Source: Deltaproteobacteria bacterium (lineage in GTDB: Bacteria > Desulfobacterota > Binatia > UBA12015). Taken from it: 48,419 nt of DNA. A program made the translations under genes and the position numbers. Below the pieces are notes generated by a model. The model made no database searches, had not been told where the DNA came from, and saw only the letters and a list, made by a program, of their open reading frames with translations. The stretch covers positions 1-48,419 of the forward strand of contig VGTG01000022.1 of assembly GCA_016874795.1 (NCBI GenBank). The letters run 5' to 3'. Positions 32,303 through 40,279 of this stretch are shown in pieces (position 1 is the stretch's first letter; every line of letters begins with the position of its first letter).

Positions 32303-32390
32303 CGAGGGGGTCCGGTTCGTTACGCCCTATCTGCACCCAGGCTCGAGTGAGCCTGGGTGCAGATGCGCGCTAACGAACCGGACCCCCTCG
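32303..32390. repeat. 88-bp dispersed palindrome, copy 2 (family C)
   Basis: Left arm 32303-32344 and right arm 32349-32390 pair over nearly their whole 42 nt with a 4-nt loop (GAGT). Pairing is interrupted only by a few mismatched bases near CCCTAT/GCGCGC. The core CTGCACCCAGGCTC and the outer GGTCCGGTTCGTT are shared with copy 1 at 6079. It lies in the divergent promoter region between the MaoC and DUF11 genes. Confidence 0.93.
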
Positions 32391-32431
32391 TTCCCCTCGT
32401 TGCCCGCGCTGCGGGCGCCGTGGTACCGGAC

Positions 32432-33424
32432 ATGATGCGTTGTCGTTCGGCGCAGGCGGTCGTGGCGCTGTCGATGTGCCTCCTCGCCGCCCCGGCCGCG
32501 GCCGGTCCGAACGACGCGCAATTTCCGCTCGACGTCGACCTCGCGGACCGCGTCGATCCCGTGCGGCCGGGCGAGGACCTCGTCTACGAGCTCGAGGTCG
32601 AGAACTTCACGCTCGTTCCCGCGTCTGACGTCGTCGTGATCGACCACCTCCCACCGGGGACGAGCTTCGTCGTCGCACACCGCCAGCCGGACTACGCCGA
32701 GGTGCCCGCGATCGTGATCGGCGATCAGGTCCGCTTCGAGCTCGGCTCGGTCGCGCCGTGCGACCAGATCGCGACGCCGCGCTGCCGCGATCTCTGGGTC
32801 GTCCTGCGCGTCGACCCATCCGTGCCCGAGGGAACCGTCGTCGTGAACCGCGTCTCGATCTCGTCGAGCACGCCCGGCCTCCCGGCGAACGAAGCGGACA
32901 TCGTCACGACGGTTTCCTCGGCCGCGATCCGCTCCGTCAAGCTCAACGTGGGCCGCCCCGGAAGGGACCGCGTGCAGCTTCGGGCCGACTTCGCGCGGAG
33001 TGGGCTGCACACGCCGCTCGACCCGCCGACGCCGACGATCGACGTCACCGGAGGATGGACGCTCCGGATCGGCGTTCCGCTCGAGACGCCTCTTTTCGAG
33101 GTGACGATCCCGGCCGGCGAGATGGAGTGCAGCGGCGTCGCGAACCCGGTCAAGCCGATTCGCTGCAAGCTCCGCGACAAGAAGCTCTGGAAGCCGCTCG
33201 GGATCGTGAAGCTCGACTTCTTCCTGCCGGGCTACCTGCACGCGCAGCGGAACAACGCCGACGTGTCGCTGAAGCTCGCCGGGCTCACGATTCCGCCGAG
33301 CACGGGACCGGACTTCGAGCTCGAGATCCAAGCCGGCGGCGAGGAGTACCGCCACGTCGTGCCGCTCGCCGCGAACGCGAACGGCACCGTGCTCTCGTAC
33401 AGCAAGGGGCAAGGAGACCTCTGA
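32432..33424 (+). CDS. Exported DUF11-domain protein
   Basis: This ~330-residue protein has a signal peptide (A-Q-A-V-V-A-L-S-M-C-L-L-A-A-P-A-A-A-G). A DUF11-type Ig-like repeat domain follows at about 28-165, with the characteristic V-Y-E-L-E-V-E-N ... V-V-I-D-H-L-P-P-G-T-S-F-V. DUF11 domains occur in cell-surface and exported structural proteins. The remaining ~165 residues are beta-rich and unrecognised. Two adjacent ATG codons (32432, 32435) are possible starts. A small hairpin (GCCCGC-GCT-GCGGGC, 32402-32416) lies upstream. The VTT-domain gene follows after 6 nt, so they may share a transcript. Confidence 0.78.
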   Translation: MMRCRSAQAVVALSMCLLAAPAAAGPNDAQFPLDVDLADRVDPVRPGEDLVYELEVENFTLVPASDVVVIDHLPPGTSFVVAHRQPDYAEVPAIVIGDQVRFELGSVAPCDQIATPRCRDLWVVLRVDPSVPEGTVVVNRVSISSSTPGLPANEADIVTTVSSAAIRSVKLNVGRPGRDRVQLRADFARSGLHTPLDPPTPTIDVTGGWTLRIGVPLETPLFEVTIPAGEMECSGVANPVKPIRCKLRDKKLWKPLGIVKLDFFLPGYLHAQRNNADVSLKLAGLTIPPSTGPDFELEIQAGGEEYRHVVPLAANANGTVLSYSKGQGDL

Positions 33425-33430
33425 TCGCCG

Positions 33431-34087
33431 ATGAGTCGGTGGAAGCCGGTCGTCTTCGTCGTCCTGGCCCTCGGGTTCCTCATCGCGGGCCAGAGCTTTC
33501 TCTTGCACACCGGCCTCGAGCTCCATCCCGATTCGATCCGGCGATGGGTCGACGCGCAGGGCTGGCTCGCTCCTGCGATCTTCGTCGCGATGCTCGCGTG
33601 CCGGCAGTTCCTCCTGATCCCCTCCGGCATCATCCTCTCGGTCGGGGGGCTCGTCTTCGGAGCCGCGGGCGGAACCGTGCTCGGCGGCGTCGGTCTCCTT
33701 CTCTCGGGCCTGCTGACGTTCGCGTTCGCGCGCGGCATCGGCGGCGACTGGGCACGTGCGCACCTCGCGGCGAAATTTCCGAAGCTCGAGCGGCGGCTCT
33801 CGACGGCGGGGCCGATGCTCGTCTGGACGGCGACCGCGTATCCCGCAGGTCCGATGACGGCCGTGCTCTGGGCCTCGGCGTGCTCTTCGATGCGCATGAT
33901 GCCGTTGTTCCTCGCGGTCGCGACCGGCAGCTTGATCCGCGCGTTCGCGTTCTCGCTCTTCGGCTCGAGCCTCGTCGACGTCGGCTCGCCGGGCTTCTGG
34001 GCGGCGGTCGTGCTCCTCGGTACGGCACTGCTCGTGCCCGCGCTGCACCCCGGGCTGCGCCGCTGGATCTTCCGCGCGGAAGCCTGA
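33431..34087 (+). CDS. TVP38/TMEM64 (DedA/VTT-domain) membrane protein
   Basis: This 218-residue polytopic protein has about five or six hydrophobic segments. The core L-I-P-S-G-I-I-L-S-V-G-G-L-V-F-G-A-A-G-G-T at about 62-82 has the proline-containing re-entrant loop and glycine-rich helix of the VTT (SNARE-associated) domain. Proteins of this superfamily move or flip lipids such as undecaprenyl phosphate or phosphatidylethanolamine. The family's second signature is only partly visible (T-A-Y-P-A-G-P-M-T-A). Its stop is 9 nt from the stop of the convergent MutS-like gene. Confidence 0.85.
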   Translation: MSRWKPVVFVVLALGFLIAGQSFLLHTGLELHPDSIRRWVDAQGWLAPAIFVAMLACRQFLLIPSGIILSVGGLVFGAAGGTVLGGVGLLLSGLLTFAFARGIGGDWARAHLAAKFPKLERRLSTAGPMLVWTATAYPAGPMTAVLWASACSSMRMMPLFLAVATGSLIRAFAFSLFGSSLVDVGSPGFWAAVVLLGTALLVPALHPGLRRWIFRAEA

Positions 34088-34096
34088 GGACGAGCG

Positions 34097-35926
34097 CTAC
34101 ACCGGCAGCCCGATCGCGCGCATGAGCGCGATCGCGTTGCTTCGCCGCACGACGCCCGAGCGCATGCGGTAGTCGAAGTGCATTCGTCCGCCTTCGACGT
34201 GATCCTCGAAGTGGACGTTTCCCATCCGCGGGTCCGACTCCGCGATCTCGGCGAGCGCCAGGTCGTGCGTCGTCACGAGCCCGATCGCACCGCGATCGAG
34301 CAGGCCGCGCAGCACCGCCTCCGCGCCGATGCGCCGGTCGTGCGAGTTGGTCCCGGCGAGGATCTCGTCGAGCAGGAAGAGGAGGGGGGCGGACTTCTCG
34401 GCCGCGTGCATAACGGCGCCGAGCCGCTCGATCTCCGCCTGGAAGCGCGAGCGCCCGTCCTGCAGGGAGTCGTGCGTCCGGATCGACGCGCCGAGCGACA
34501 GCGGTGTCAAGCAGAGACGCCGCGCGCGGACCGTTCCGCCTGCGAGCGCGAGGATCGCGTTCGCGCCGACGGCTCGGAGCAGCGTCGACTTGCCGGACAT
34601 GTTCGACCCGCTGACGACGAGCGCTTGCGTTTCGCCGTCGAGCCGGACGTCGTTCCGCACGCACGTCGCGACGGGCAGGAGCGGGTGGCCGAGCTCCTCC
34701 GCGACGAATGAGGGCGCGCCTCCCGCGAGCTCCGGAAAGATGTCGCCGGGATGCTCGAACGCGTGGCTCGCGAGCGACGAAAGCGCCTCGAGCTCGCCCA
34801 TCGTCTCGAGCCAGCGAGCGATCTCCGGGCCGAAGCGCGCGCGCCAGCGGTCGATCCACCACGCGCCGTGCACCTGCCAGAGCAGCACGATGGCGATCGG
34901 CAGGAAGAGGAGGTTCCGCCCCGCGTCGAGGAGCTCGACGCGGCGACGAAGGCCGTGGATGCGCGCGCTCGCGGGCGCGCCGCTCGCCTGCAGCGCGCCG
35001 TGGAGCGAAGAGAGCCGGGGCTCGACGAAGCACTCCTTCTCGAAGCGCTCGAGAAGGAGTGCGAGGAGCGCCAGATCGCTCGCCGCGTGATCGACGCCGC
35101 GGAGCGCTCGGGCGACGCGACGTTGCTGCGTCGCGAGGAAGCCGGCTTGCAGCACGGAAGCGGCGAGAGGCAGTGCCGCGGGCACGCGTCCCGCGCCGTA
35201 GAGGGCGAACGCCGCGATCGTGCACGCCGAGACGAGCACGGCGACGGCGGAAACCCACGTCGATCCGAGCGTCGCCGGCTTCGCACCCCACGCGGCGAGC
35301 CGATCGGCGTCGATGGCCCGGCGGAGCGTCTCGCCCGCGAGAGCGAGATCCTCGCGGAGATCCAGCCGCGAGCGGAGCGCTGCGACGGCGCTCTGCCTCG
35401 ACCGGACGTCGTCGGCCTTTGCCGTCGCGGCGAGCCACGAGGCGAGAGTCCGCTCACCGTGATGCGTGCGCGCCTGGCTCAGCAGCTGAAAGAGGGATCC
35501 GTCGCCGAATACGTCGAGATCCTCGGCGTAGAGGTGCTCCGGCGGGACCAGATCGTCGCCGGCCGGACCGCGCCCGTGCCACACGCCGTCGAGGCGCGCG
35601 AGGCCGCCGACGTAAAGCGCTTCGCCGCGTCGCGAGCGCTCGAGCGTCTCCTTGACGCGCTGATGCCAGAAGACGAGCCCGACGAAGACCGCGACCGGCA
35701 CGACGAGCCAGAGCGGTGCGAACAGCTCGCGATCGAGAGAAGCCCACGCGAGCGCGATCGCGGCGATCGCCGTCGCGAGACGCAAGCGTGAAGCGAGCCG
35801 ATGCCGCTTCTCCGCGCCTGCGAGGGTCGCCGCGTGCGCATCCCGCCGACGCTCGTACTCGCTCCGCGGATCTGCGGGCGCGGATGCCGCTTCGGCTTCC
35901 GGCGAAGCCGCCGGGGAGACGCTCAC
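34097..35926 (-). CDS. Membrane-embedded MutS-like ATPase
   Basis: This 609-residue protein joins an N-terminal membrane region to the MutS family ATPase domain. Hydrophobic segments lie at about 47-62, 70-86, 220-262 and 337-350. The ATPase half has Walker A S-G-S-N-M-S-G-K-S-T at about 437-446, Walker B L-L-F-L-L-D-E-I at 513-520, the signature G-T-N-S-H-D-R-R, and T-T-H-D-L-A near 550. The mismatch-binding N-terminal domain of MutS1 is absent, so a role in mismatch repair is unlikely; the function is unknown. The GTG at 35926 is the start because it overlaps the GNAT stop as GTGA, which suggests translational coupling. Confidence 0.88.
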   Translation of the reverse strand: MSVSPAASPEAEAASAPADPRSEYERRRDAHAATLAGAEKRHRLASRLRLATAIAAIALAWASLDRELFAPLWLVVPVAVFVGLVFWHQRVKETLERSRRGEALYVGGLARLDGVWHGRGPAGDDLVPPEHLYAEDLDVFGDGSLFQLLSQARTHHGERTLASWLAATAKADDVRSRQSAVAALRSRLDLREDLALAGETLRRAIDADRLAAWGAKPATLGSTWVSAVAVLVSACTIAAFALYGAGRVPAALPLAASVLQAGFLATQQRRVARALRGVDHAASDLALLALLLERFEKECFVEPRLSSLHGALQASGAPASARIHGLRRRVELLDAGRNLLFLPIAIVLLWQVHGAWWIDRWRARFGPEIARWLETMGELEALSSLASHAFEHPGDIFPELAGGAPSFVAEELGHPLLPVATCVRNDVRLDGETQALVVSGSNMSGKSTLLRAVGANAILALAGGTVRARRLCLTPLSLGASIRTHDSLQDGRSRFQAEIERLGAVMHAAEKSAPLLFLLDEILAGTNSHDRRIGAEAVLRGLLDRGAIGLVTTHDLALAEIAESDPRMGNVHFEDHVEGGRMHFDYRMRSGVVRRSNAIALMRAIGLPV

Positions 35927-36336
35927 GCGAGCCGCTTCCGCAGGAAGACCTCGCCGTGTCCGCTCGGCTTCGCGATCTCTCCGAAGCGCTGGTAGCCGAG
36001 CTTCTCGTAGAATTCCGGCGCCTGGAACGAGTGCGACTCGACGTGGGCGTCCGTGCAGCCGCGCTCGCGCGCGAACGCTTCCGCGGCCTCGAGGAGGGCG
36101 CGTCCGTGGCCCCCGCCGCGCAGCGCCTCCTCGACCCAGAGATGCTGGACGTGCAGCCAGCCGCCCCAGACGAGCCCGAGAAGCCCACCGCGGATCTCGC
36201 CGAGGTCGCCACGCAGGAAGATCGAGACCTCGTGGCACTCGTCGAAGCCGGTGCGTGCGATGTTGTAGAGATCGACGCGCTCGCGGACGACGCGCTTGTC
36301 GTCGTCCGATGCCCGAGGCTCGACGGAGATCCGCAC
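35923..36336 (-). CDS. GNAT-family N-acetyltransferase
   Basis: This 137-residue protein is a single GNAT domain. Motif A reads V-E-E-A-L-R-G-G-G-H-G-R-A-L-L-E-A-A-E at about 68-86 (acetyl-CoA-binding R-G-x-G-x-G-like loop). H-S-F-Q-A-P-E-F-Y-E-K-L-G-Y-Q follows at about 102-116, which is the usual C-terminal motif B. The substrate is unknown. The start is a GTG at 36334-36336, 10 nt after the GST stop, with no clear Shine-Dalgarno. The stop overlaps the start of the MutS-like gene. Confidence 0.88.
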   Translation of the reverse strand: MRISVEPRASDDDKRVVRERVDLYNIARTGFDECHEVSIFLRGDLGEIRGGLLGLVWGGWLHVQHLWVEEALRGGGHGRALLEAAEAFARERGCTDAHVESHSFQAPEFYEKLGYQRFGEIAKPSGHGEVFLRKRLA

Positions 36337-36346
36337 GCGGAGCTTT

Positions 36347-36996
36347 CTACTTGGCCGCCGCTCCGAAGAAGCCCTTCTCCTCCTCGATCAGCTTCGCGAA
36401 CGACGGCCGTGCGTGGATCCGCTCGACGTAGCGCGCGAGCTTCGGCCAGCGCGTAGCGTCGATCTTCTCGCCCGCGTGCATCAGGTTCACGAACGGGCTC
36501 GCGATCCCGATGTCGCCGATCGAGAGATTGCCGCCGACGACGAACTCCCCGGGAATCTCCTTCTCGAGGTAGTCGAGCCAGGGTGGAAGCTGCTCGTTCA
36601 GCGCCTTCTCGACGATCGACTCGTCCGTCTTCTGCTGGAAGAAGAGCGGCTGGATGATCCGCTGCGCGAAGATGCCCGGGCCGATGATCTCGACGAGCTT
36701 CGTGTCGCCGAACTCCTCGAACCACATCGCGCGGCCGCAGCCGTAGGCGTCCTTCGGGTACATCGCCGGCTCGGGATGCTTCCGCTCGAGGTAGTTGCAG
36801 ATCACCGACGAATCGCACAGCGGGCGGCCGTCGTCCTCGATCGCGGGATCTTCCCGAGCGGGCTCAGCTTCCTGAACTCGTCGCTCACACCGATCGGGAT
36901 GACGGGGTCGTGCTCGTACGAGACGTTCTTCTCGGCGAGCACCACGCGGACCTTGCGGACGAACGGCGACGGGCCGGCTCCGTACAGCTTCAGCAT
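36347..36996 (-). pseudogene. Glutathione S-transferase interrupted by a single-base frameshift
   Basis: Two adjoining frames together encode one complete ~216-residue GST. The first part, from the ATG at 36996 (GGAGA upstream), reads M-L-K-L-Y-G-A-G-P-S-P-F-V-R-K and continues to S-P-L-G-K-I-P. The second part resumes with A-I-E-D-D-G-R-P-L-C-D-S-S-V-I-C-N-Y-L-E, the glutathione-binding D-S motif, and runs through the helical C-domain to 36347. Restoring one C near 36844-36845 joins them without loss of any residue. Either the gene is newly inactivated, or there is a sequencing/assembly error in the GCGGG run. Everything else about it is intact, so error is quite possible. Confidence 0.85.
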
Positions 36997-37076
36997 CGTT
37001 CTGTCTCCTTTGCCGCGACGCACTTCGGACGGCGACTGAACCGTAAGCGACGCAAGCCCCCGTGGGAAGGGGACGC

Positions 37077-37508
37077 TCAGGGCTCGGCGGACGCATCGTC
37101 GTCGGCGTCGATCGCCCGGCGCAAGCGGCGGACGAGCGAAGCCGCGGCGCTCGGGCTCATCTCGGTCGTCTCGCGGAGATGGACGTCGAAGTAGCCCATC
37201 AGCGCGGCGTTCTCGACGTCGAGCCGAGCGATCGAGCGGCCGAGGGCTCGCTTCGCGCGCCGTGCGAGCGCGTCCGACGGGCCGTGACCGCAGCGCACGC
37301 GGGCGATGCGCGCGCCGCTCGCGAGCGAGACGCAGAGGAAGAACGTGAGAGCCCGGTCCGCGGCCGCTTCGTCGAGGCCCGCGACGTCGAGGACGGGCGT
37401 GTCGAGCCGCGCCTGTGCGACCGCGACCTCGAGGTCGGCGCTCGCGCGTTCGCGCATCCACCCGGGCGCACGCGCCGCGTGCTCGAGGACGGCCTCTTGC
37501 CAGCTCAC
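37077..37508 (-). CDS. Small protein of unknown function coupled to the ferredoxin oxidoreductase
   Basis: This 143-residue protein is not recognised. It is helical and Ala/Arg-rich, with no membrane segment, no signal peptide and two Cys residues near the centre (F-F-L-C-V-S-L and V-R-C-G-H-G). The GTG at 37506-37508 overlaps the TGA of korB (GTGA), so it is the last gene of the oxidoreductase operon and probably translated from the same ribosomes. This position suggests an accessory role for the enzyme, but that is inference only. Confidence 0.7.
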   Translation of the reverse strand: MSWQEAVLEHAARAPGWMRERASADLEVAVAQARLDTPVLDVAGLDEAAADRALTFFLCVSLASGARIARVRCGHGPSDALARRAKRALGRSIARLDVENAALMGYFDVHLRETTEMSPSAAASLVRRLRRAIDADDDASAEP

Positions 37509-38293
37509 ACGCGGAGATCGCGCGGGCGCTTCAGCTCGCCGACGGGGAACACCGGGAGGAGCTTCTCCTCCTGGAAGCGCGGCCCTTCGGCGGCCGAGAC
37601 GAACCAGCCCGTCGGACACATCGTCACGACCTCGACGAGCGAGAAGCCGAGCCCGAGACGCTGCGTCTCGAGCGCCGCGCGGAAGAGCTTCTTCGTCTTC
37701 TTGACGCCGACGGGCGTGTGCACCGTGCCGCGCGCGACGTAGGCGACGCCGTCGAGCCCTGCGAGCATCTCGGGGAGCTTGATCGGGTGCCCGTGACGGC
37801 CCGCGTCGCGTCCGCCGAGCGTGCTCTTCGTGCGCTGTCCCAGCACGGTGGTGGCGGTCATGTGGCCTCCGGTCTCGCCGAAGGCGGCGTTGTTCAGGCA
37901 GATCGCCGTGAAGCGCTCGCCGCGCGCGGCCGCGTGCACGATCTCCTGCAGGCCCTCCGTCACCATGTCGCCGTCGCCCTGCAACGTGAAGACGAGGCGG
38001 TCCGGCAGGACGCGCTTCACGCCGGTCGCCTGCGCGGGTGCGCGGCCGTGCATCGCCTGCTGGCAGTCGATCTGCATCAGCGCGCCGAACGCCGTGTAGC
38101 AGCCGATCCCGAGCACGCAGACCGTGTTGCCGCGCTCGCCCATCTCCTCGATCGTCTCCATCAGGACGCGGATCGCGTTCGGCTCGCCGCAGCCGGGGCA
38201 GAGAGAGTGCGTGTCCGAGCCGAGGAGGGGAGAGCGGGTGAAGACCTTCCGCATCTCCGCGGCGGGTCCGGAGGCTTCGCCGGTCGTGGCCAT
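37505..38293 (-). CDS. korB: 2-oxoacid:ferredoxin oxidoreductase, beta (thiamine-binding) subunit
   Basis: This 262-residue subunit carries the thiamine diphosphate site: L-Q-G-D-G-D-M at about 105-111 and, ~25 residues later, L-N-N-A-A-F-G-E-T-G-G. The N-terminal H-S-L-C-P-G-C-G-E segment is the usual KorB/PorB start. The enzyme oxidatively decarboxylates a 2-oxoacid to acyl-CoA and reduces ferredoxin. 2-Oxoglutarate is the likeliest substrate, but branched-chain 2-oxoacids cannot be excluded. The ATG at 38293 has GAGGAGAG upstream. It is fourth in the order gamma, ferredoxin, alpha, beta. Confidence 0.93.
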   Translation of the reverse strand: MATTGEASGPAAEMRKVFTRSPLLGSDTHSLCPGCGEPNAIRVLMETIEEMGERGNTVCVLGIGCYTAFGALMQIDCQQAMHGRAPAQATGVKRVLPDRLVFTLQGDGDMVTEGLQEIVHAAARGERFTAICLNNAAFGETGGHMTATTVLGQRTKSTLGGRDAGRHGHPIKLPEMLAGLDGVAYVARGTVHTPVGVKKTKKLFRAALETQRLGLGFSLVEVVTMCPTGWFVSAAEGPRFQEEKLLPVFPVGELKRPRDLRV

Positions 38294-38310
38294 CGTCTCT
38301 CCTCGATCTC

Positions 38311-39453
38311 TCAGGCGGCGGAGCGCGCCGCCCAGACCTCGCGCAGGCGCGCGAGGATGTGGAGGGCGTCGATCTTGGGGCCGACGCCGAAGCCCGAGCG
38401 GTCCATCGAGATCTCGCCGATGAAGTGGACCGGCGCGCGGCCGAGCACGCCGAGCTGCACGTCCTGGATCATCTGTCCCGCGTTGTTCTCGAACACCGCG
38501 ATCGGGATGCCGCGCTCGCCGACCCGGCGGTAGACGTCGTAGGGGAACGGCACGAGCGTGTAGGGACGGACGAAGCCGATCCGCATTCCCTCCTCGCGCG
38601 CGAGCTGCGCCGCGTAGCGCGCGAAGCGACCGAGCACGCCGAAGGCGGTGACGACGAGCTCCGCGTCCTCGAGCCAGGCGGTCTCGAAGCGGATCTCCTG
38701 CGCGGCGATCTCGCGATGCCGCGCGACCGCCATGTGCATCGGCGCGGTCACGTCCGTGCGCGTCTGGCCCGGACCGATCGCGAGCCCGTCCTCGGGGGCT
38801 TCGACGACGCGCATCCCGAGCGACGTGAGGAGCCGCGGCGAACGTCCGGTGGCGCCGTCGGTGACCCAGTCCTTCGCCGGCAGAGGACCGGTCGCGTCGT
38901 CGGGCGGCGCGAACGTGACCGCTTCCGAGGTGTGGCTCAGGAGGAAGTCGCCGTAGATCAGGACCGGGTGACGCCACTTCTCCGCGAGGTGGAACGCGCG
39001 GTACGCCGTCTCGACGGCCTCCTGCGCGTTCGCCGGCGCGAGGACGATCAGCCGCTGCGAGCCGTGCCCACCGCCGCGCGTGCACTGGTTGTAATCGCCC
39101 TGGCCGCGTCCCATGTTGACGACCACGGCCGGTACTTGACCGAGCACCATCTCGGAGAGGCTCTCCTGCATCAGGCTCATGCCGTTCGTCGTCGAAGCGA
39201 TCATCGAGCGGACGCCCGCGCCGGTCGCGCCCCAGACCATGTTGATGCCTTCGATCTCGGACTCGACGTTGATGCAGACGCCGCCGACCTCGGGCATCCG
39301 GCGTGCCATGTACTCGAGGACCTCCGTCGAAGGCGTCATCGGGTAGCCGCAGTAGAAGCGGCAGCCCGCCTGGATCGCGGCTTCGGCGAGGGCATGGCCG
39401 CCTTCGAGGAACGCGCGTCGAGGAGCTTCGGTCGTGCTTCCGGTCGAGCTCAC
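38311..39453 (-). CDS. korA: 2-oxoacid:ferredoxin oxidoreductase, alpha subunit
   Basis: This 380-residue subunit has the KorA/VorB pattern: G-G-H-A-L-A-E-A-A-I-Q-A-G-C-R-F-Y-C-G-Y-P-M-T-P-S-T-E near the start, then E-S-E-I-E-G-I-N-M-V-W-G-A, and Q-G-D-Y-N-Q-C-T-R-G-G-G-H-G-S, which contacts the substrate. A C-terminal transketolase-like domain follows. The GTG at 39451-39453 is chosen because GGAGGTGA lies directly upstream and its GTGA overlaps the ferredoxin stop. The gamma domain is not fused, so the enzyme is the four-subunit type. The Kor versus Vor assignment is not certain. Confidence 0.92.
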   Translation of the reverse strand: MSSTGSTTEAPRRAFLEGGHALAEAAIQAGCRFYCGYPMTPSTEVLEYMARRMPEVGGVCINVESEIEGINMVWGATGAGVRSMIASTTNGMSLMQESLSEMVLGQVPAVVVNMGRGQGDYNQCTRGGGHGSQRLIVLAPANAQEAVETAYRAFHLAEKWRHPVLIYGDFLLSHTSEAVTFAPPDDATGPLPAKDWVTDGATGRSPRLLTSLGMRVVEAPEDGLAIGPGQTRTDVTAPMHMAVARHREIAAQEIRFETAWLEDAELVVTAFGVLGRFARYAAQLAREEGMRIGFVRPYTLVPFPYDVYRRVGERGIPIAVFENNAGQMIQDVQLGVLGRAPVHFIGEISMDRSGFGVGPKIDALHILARLREVWAARSAA

Positions 39454-39695
39454 GCGGTCACCTCCGCGGAGGCACGCGACGGAGCCGCGCGGAACACCTC
39501 GAAGCAGTAGTCCGGACAGATCTCCGCGCAGAGCTCGCACCCGGTGCAGCCGTCGCGCAGAATCGGATAGCGGAAGCCGATCGCGTTCACGCTCGGCGAC
39601 ATCGAGAGGACGCCGGGTGGGCACACGGGGATGCAGAGCTCACAGCCCTTGCACGCATCGACCTCGATCACGACCGTGCCGACGGACTTCGCCAT
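39450..39695 (-). CDS. korD: Ferredoxin subunit of the 2-oxoacid oxidoreductase, two [4Fe-4S] clusters
   Basis: This 81-residue protein has two perfect cluster motifs, C-K-G-C-E-L-C-I-P-V-C-P and C-T-G-C-E-L-C-A-E-I-C-P. It carries electrons from the thiamine site out to ferredoxin. The ATG at 39693-39695 overlaps the gamma-subunit stop (ATGA) and its own stop overlaps the alpha-subunit start (GTGA). The four subunits are therefore tightly coupled. Shadow frames on the other strand were ignored. Confidence 0.95.
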   Translation of the reverse strand: MAKSVGTVVIEVDACKGCELCIPVCPPGVLSMSPSVNAIGFRYPILRDGCTGCELCAEICPDYCFEVFRAAPSRASAEVTA

Positions 39696-40279
39696 CACGC
39701 GGCTCCGTTTCCGTTCCAGGCGGGGTGCTTGCCGGCGACGGCCGCGACGGCTTCGGCGCCCGCGGCGATGCACTCGACGTTCCGCGCGAGGTTGTCGCGC
39801 CGGTACGACGGCAGGGACTGCGCGAGCCCTTCTTCGAGGGCCTCGCGCTGCACGATCCCGGTGAGAGCGCAGAACGCGCCGAGTGCCACGAGGCTCTGCC
39901 CCTGCGGATTCCCGCGCGCCGCGGCGATCGCTCCCGCCTCGACGCCGTACCAGCCGCAGTCGGGACGTCCGGTCGGTGCGGCGACGAGCGACTGGTTGAA
40001 CAGCACGGCGCCGCCCTCGCGTAGCTTCCCGCAGGTCAGCTCGAGTGCTGCGGGGTGCATCGCGATCGCGGCCCACGCCCACGGCACGACGGGAGGCGCC
40101 TCGACCGGCCCGTCCGCGACGACGACCGTGCACTCGCTCGAGCCGCCGCGCATCGTTCCCGAGAACATGCTGAGCTGCATCACCTCGCGCCCGGAGAGCA
40201 TTCCCGCGAGCGCGAGCGTCTTCGCGGCGAGCTGGACGCCCTGTCCGCCGATGCCGGTCAGGAGGATCTCACGGTCCAT
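39695..40279 (-). CDS. korC: 2-oxoacid:ferredoxin oxidoreductase, gamma subunit
   Basis: This 194-residue subunit starts R-E-I-L-L-T-G-I-G-G-Q-G-V-Q-L-A-A-K-T-L-A, the signature of the gamma domain. The conserved S-G-T-M-R-G-G-S-S-E-C-T-V segment follows. It completes the alpha/beta/gamma/delta enzyme and is first in the operon. The ATG at 40277-40279 has only a weak ribosome-binding site (G-A-A-C-G-A-A). The promoter should lie in the 211-nt divergent gap shared with the ATP-grasp gene. Confidence 0.93.
   Translation of the reverse strand: MDREILLTGIGGQGVQLAAKTLALAGMLSGREVMQLSMFSGTMRGGSSECTVVVADGPVEAPPVVPWAWAAIAMHPAALELTCGKLREGGAVLFNQSLVAAPTGRPDCGWYGVEAGAIAAARGNPQGQSLVALGAFCALTGIVQREALEEGLAQSLPSYRRDNLARNVECIAAGAEAVAAVAGKHPAWNGNGAA

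Noticed and set aside
34097-35926. mutS mismatch-repair gene
   Set aside because: Only the ATPase domain matches; the mismatch-recognition and connector domains are absent and membrane segments replace them.
37505-40279. Pyruvate:ferredoxin oxidoreductase
   Set aside because: The alpha subunit matches the KorA/VorB pattern, and the ferredoxin and gamma subunits are separate small proteins in the Kor/Vor arrangement.
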